Source of the DNA: Selenomonas sputigena
GTDB taxonomy: Bacteria > Bacillota > Negativicutes > Selenomonadales > Selenomonadaceae
DNA length: 64,000 nucleotides
NCBI RefSeq assembly: GCF_026015965.1
Contig: NZ_CP110383.1
Span: 343,808-407,807, forward strand
Direction of reading: 5' to 3'
In this document: positions 62,205-64,000 of the stretch, in pieces
Position numbering within the stretch: the first letter of the stretch is position 1
How the letters are laid out: every line of letters begins with the position of its first letter
Translations under genes and position numbers: made by a program
Notes under the pieces: model-generated
Told to the model about the DNA's origin: nothing
What the model saw: the letters and a program-made list of their open reading frames with translations, nothing else
Database searches by the model: none

Positions 62205-62447
62205 ATGAGCAAAAAAAGTCCTATTCTCGGAGCAATTCTCGGCTTCTTCATCTTGGGTATCTTCTACAGCACGGGCTTCAACAAGCAGGGCATCATTGCC
62301 GTTGTCGGACTGATTGTCGTCAGTTGGCTTATCAGTATGTTTGTCAGCCCGGAAGTCTCTGTGATCGTCAACCTTGTCGGAGCTTTTCTCGGCTACAAGT
62401 GGGCGAACGATCACAATGCATCAATCGAGGGCGGCGGTGCGATGTAA
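62205..62447 (+). CDS. small two-helix membrane protein
   Basis: An 80-residue protein starting MSKKSPILGAILGFFILGIF with a second hydrophobic part (GIIAVVGLIVVSWLISMFVS) and GAFLGYKWANDHNA. ATG 62205 has AAAGGAGAG upstream. Gly-rich helices recall small membrane-organising proteins; the function is unknown. A hairpin GCGGCAG/CTGCCGC precedes it at about 62135-62153. Confidence 0.7.
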   Translation: MSKKSPILGAILGFFILGIFYSTGFNKQGIIAVVGLIVVSWLISMFVSPEVSVIVNLVGAFLGYKWANDHNASIEGGGAM

Positions 62448-62490
62448 GGAGACGCAGCATCCAGTTTGCGTCTTTTGGCGCATCTTTTGC

Positions 62491-62582
62491 ATCGTTTCGA
62501 GCAATCTCGAAACGATGTGCTTGTAACCGAGTCTGGCCGATAAAAAGCGTGCAGCGGAATCGAATCTGCTGCACGCTTTTTG
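62491..62582. terminator. hairpin pair incl. bidirectional terminator
   Basis: ATCGTTTCGAG-CAAT-CTCGAAACGAT at 62491-62516, then AAAAAGCGTGCAGC paired with GCTGCACGCTTTTT at 62542-62582. The second is a clear terminator for both convergent genes. Confidence 0.8.
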
Positions 62583-62611
62583 CATGGTGATTTCATGGGA
62601 GCATCGCTCTG

Positions 62612-63943
62612 TCAGTCTTCCTGATCGACGAACCTCGACGCGAGCAGCTTCTTCTCCTGTGCGATTTTGTTGCGCTGGATTTGTCTTGACCAGAAGATGC
62701 TGGGAATAGCGACGCCGATGGCGATGCCGGCGATGATGCTCGCGGCTTCGACGCCGTTTCTAAGCGCCGCGAGCAAGAGGGGGGTGCTGACCTCGTTGAT
62801 ATTTAAGAGTGTGAAGAAGAAGCGGTAGAGAAGAACGCCGGGAATCAAAGGAATGGCGGAAGGGATCGTCAGCACGATGTTCGGCGTGTGAAACCAGTGA
62901 ATGGCAAAGAGTGCGAGAACGCCGACGAAGGCGGAGGCGAGGAAGGTGCCGGCCGCTTGGCTCATGCCAAGTTCGAACATACAGATGTTCCGAAGGAGGA
63001 TCGTGATGCTGCCGCCCGCGGAGACGACCCATAGCAGGCGGCGCGGCACGCTGAAGATCAGGGAGAAACCACCGGCTGCGATGGCGGCGGCTAGCGGGTG
63101 GTAGAGGTAGATCTCGCCGGGACTGAGGCTCACGGTCGTGAATGAACTGACGTGTCCAAGGCGCAGGGCGATCGCCATGCCGAATGCCGTGCTGCAGACG
63201 ATGAGGAGCGTGTCGAACGCCCGCGTCATGCCCGAGGTGATGAAGTGGTTCAGAAGGTCATTTGCCGCGTTGATCAGAGGAACGCCGGGCACGATGAAGA
63301 GCGTGCAGGCGACGATGGGCAGCATAGGCGTCGCAGACAGATTGAGGTTTTGCAGCAGCACGGCGGCGAGCGTCGCAGTAAAGGCGGCGATGGCGATGCC
63401 GGCGTAGACGTTGAAGCCGTGCTCGTTGCAGAAGCGCCGTGCATAGAAGCCGAGGAAGGCACAGAGCGCTGTGATGAAGAAGGCGGCGAGGTCGCAGCCG
63501 AAGAGAGCGCACGAGCCGGCGCACGCGAAGCCTGCACCGAGCGCCGTCAAAAAGCCGCTGTAGGGGGATTTTCGTTTTTCCAGAGCTTCCATCTCGCGCT
63601 CGAAAAGTTCGAGCGACCAGGCGTCGCGCATAGCGCGCCAGATCATGCGGCTGACGGCGGAGAGAACGAGCATGTTCACGCGGTGCGTGCGGCACTTGCT
63701 GAAGCGCGTGTAGGTGCGCTCTTCGTCTTTGATGTTCAGCATGATGGTCGTGTAGGCGATGTGACAGCTGACGTTTTCCGCAGGGATGCCCATGTACGCC
63801 GCTGTGCGCATGATGTACTGCGAGGTGCGGTCGGAATCGGCGCCGTTTTCCATCATCGTGCGCGCGACGAGGAGGATCAGATGCATCTTGTAAATGATCT
63901 GGGAGAAGGGGTGCGTGAGAACATGTTCTTTCGTTTCTGCCAT
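62612..63943 (-). CDS. threonine/serine exporter family protein (ThrE-like)
   Basis: A 443-residue protein fusing the N-terminal DUF1212-like part (LLVARTMMENGADSDRTSQY then IMRTAAYMGI) to a membrane region of about ten helices, with VPGVPLINAANDLLNHFITS and IPLIPGVLLYRFFFTLLN. Typical of ThrE-type amino-acid exporters with both halves in one chain. AAAGGAG precedes ATG 63943. Bases 63944-64000 are its upstream region; no promoter is certain. Confidence 0.85.
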   Translation of the reverse strand: MAETKEHVLTHPFSQIIYKMHLILLVARTMMENGADSDRTSQYIMRTAAYMGIPAENVSCHIAYTTIMLNIKDEERTYTRFSKCRTHRVNMLVLSAVSRMIWRAMRDAWSLELFEREMEALEKRKSPYSGFLTALGAGFACAGSCALFGCDLAAFFITALCAFLGFYARRFCNEHGFNVYAGIAIAAFTATLAAVLLQNLNLSATPMLPIVACTLFIVPGVPLINAANDLLNHFITSGMTRAFDTLLIVCSTAFGMAIALRLGHVSSFTTVSLSPGEIYLYHPLAAAIAAGGFSLIFSVPRRLLWVVSAGGSITILLRNICMFELGMSQAAGTFLASAFVGVLALFAIHWFHTPNIVLTIPSAIPLIPGVLLYRFFFTLLNINEVSTPLLLAALRNGVEAASIIAGIAIGVAIPSIFWSRQIQRNKIAQEKKLLASRFVDQED

Positions 63944-64000
63944 GGGGAGACTCCTTTCCTGTGCAAGGGGTGGTGCAAAAGCTGCTATGCCTTAAAGGTA

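Overview
The window looks like a chromosomal segment of a high-GC diderm Firmicute of the Negativicutes, most likely Selenomonas or a close relative (inference from content; no database search was possible). Gene structure is Firmicute-like: strong AGGAGG sites, several TTG and GTG starts, and TTGACA/TATAAT promoters with 17-bp spacers. The proteins are those of an outer-membrane organism: a TolC-MacAB export operon, an RND pump, and arabinose-5-phosphate isomerase for Kdo/LPS. Hybrid cluster protein, hemerythrin domains and several chemoreceptors fit a motile anaerobe that meets oxygen or NO.

Layout. 1-1.1 kb: DNA glycosylase (cut by the window edge) and an EamA transporter. 1.1-1.4 kb: a compact type I toxin-antitoxin-like locus, then tRNA-Pro. 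2-11.5 kb: hcp under an FNR/CRP-like palindrome, a double hemerythrin protein, rarA, a chemoreceptor and an ABC importer. 11.7-16.1 kb: a PAS chemoreceptor, an amino-acid binding lipoprotein, an Rpn-type nuclease and a CntK-like racemase. 16.15-16.44 kb: a second type I toxin-antitoxin-like locus. 16.5-29.5 kb: a MarR-RND efflux operon, a diguanylate cyclase, yhdT-panF and sbcDC.

29.5-39.5 kb is an accessory/defence island with patchy lower GC: an IS3-type remnant, a HigBA pair, a decayed gene, a DUF262-HNH protein, and a type I restriction system whose hsdS carries two sets of tandem repeats. A truncated HigB and an intact HigA-like gene are embedded between hsdS and hsdR.

39.5-64 kb returns to core genes: secreted proteins, an MFS transporter, recQ, hicAB, TolC-MacA-MacB, a Cache chemoreceptor, a broken HTH gene, cstA, kdsD, sucCD, a GHKL/LytTR two-component pair beside a small repeat-rich secreted protein, more lipoproteins and a ThrE-like exporter.

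The most notable signal is the pair of short loci at 1.1-1.4 kb and 16.15-16.44 kb. Each encodes a 23-residue hydrophobic peptide on an mRNA whose 5' and 3' ends are complementary. Each faces a convergent antisense promoter, and the antisense terminator overlaps the toxin's last codons. Together with hsdS repeat variation and an Rpn gene with a strong internal start, the window holds several small regulated toxicity or defence modules.
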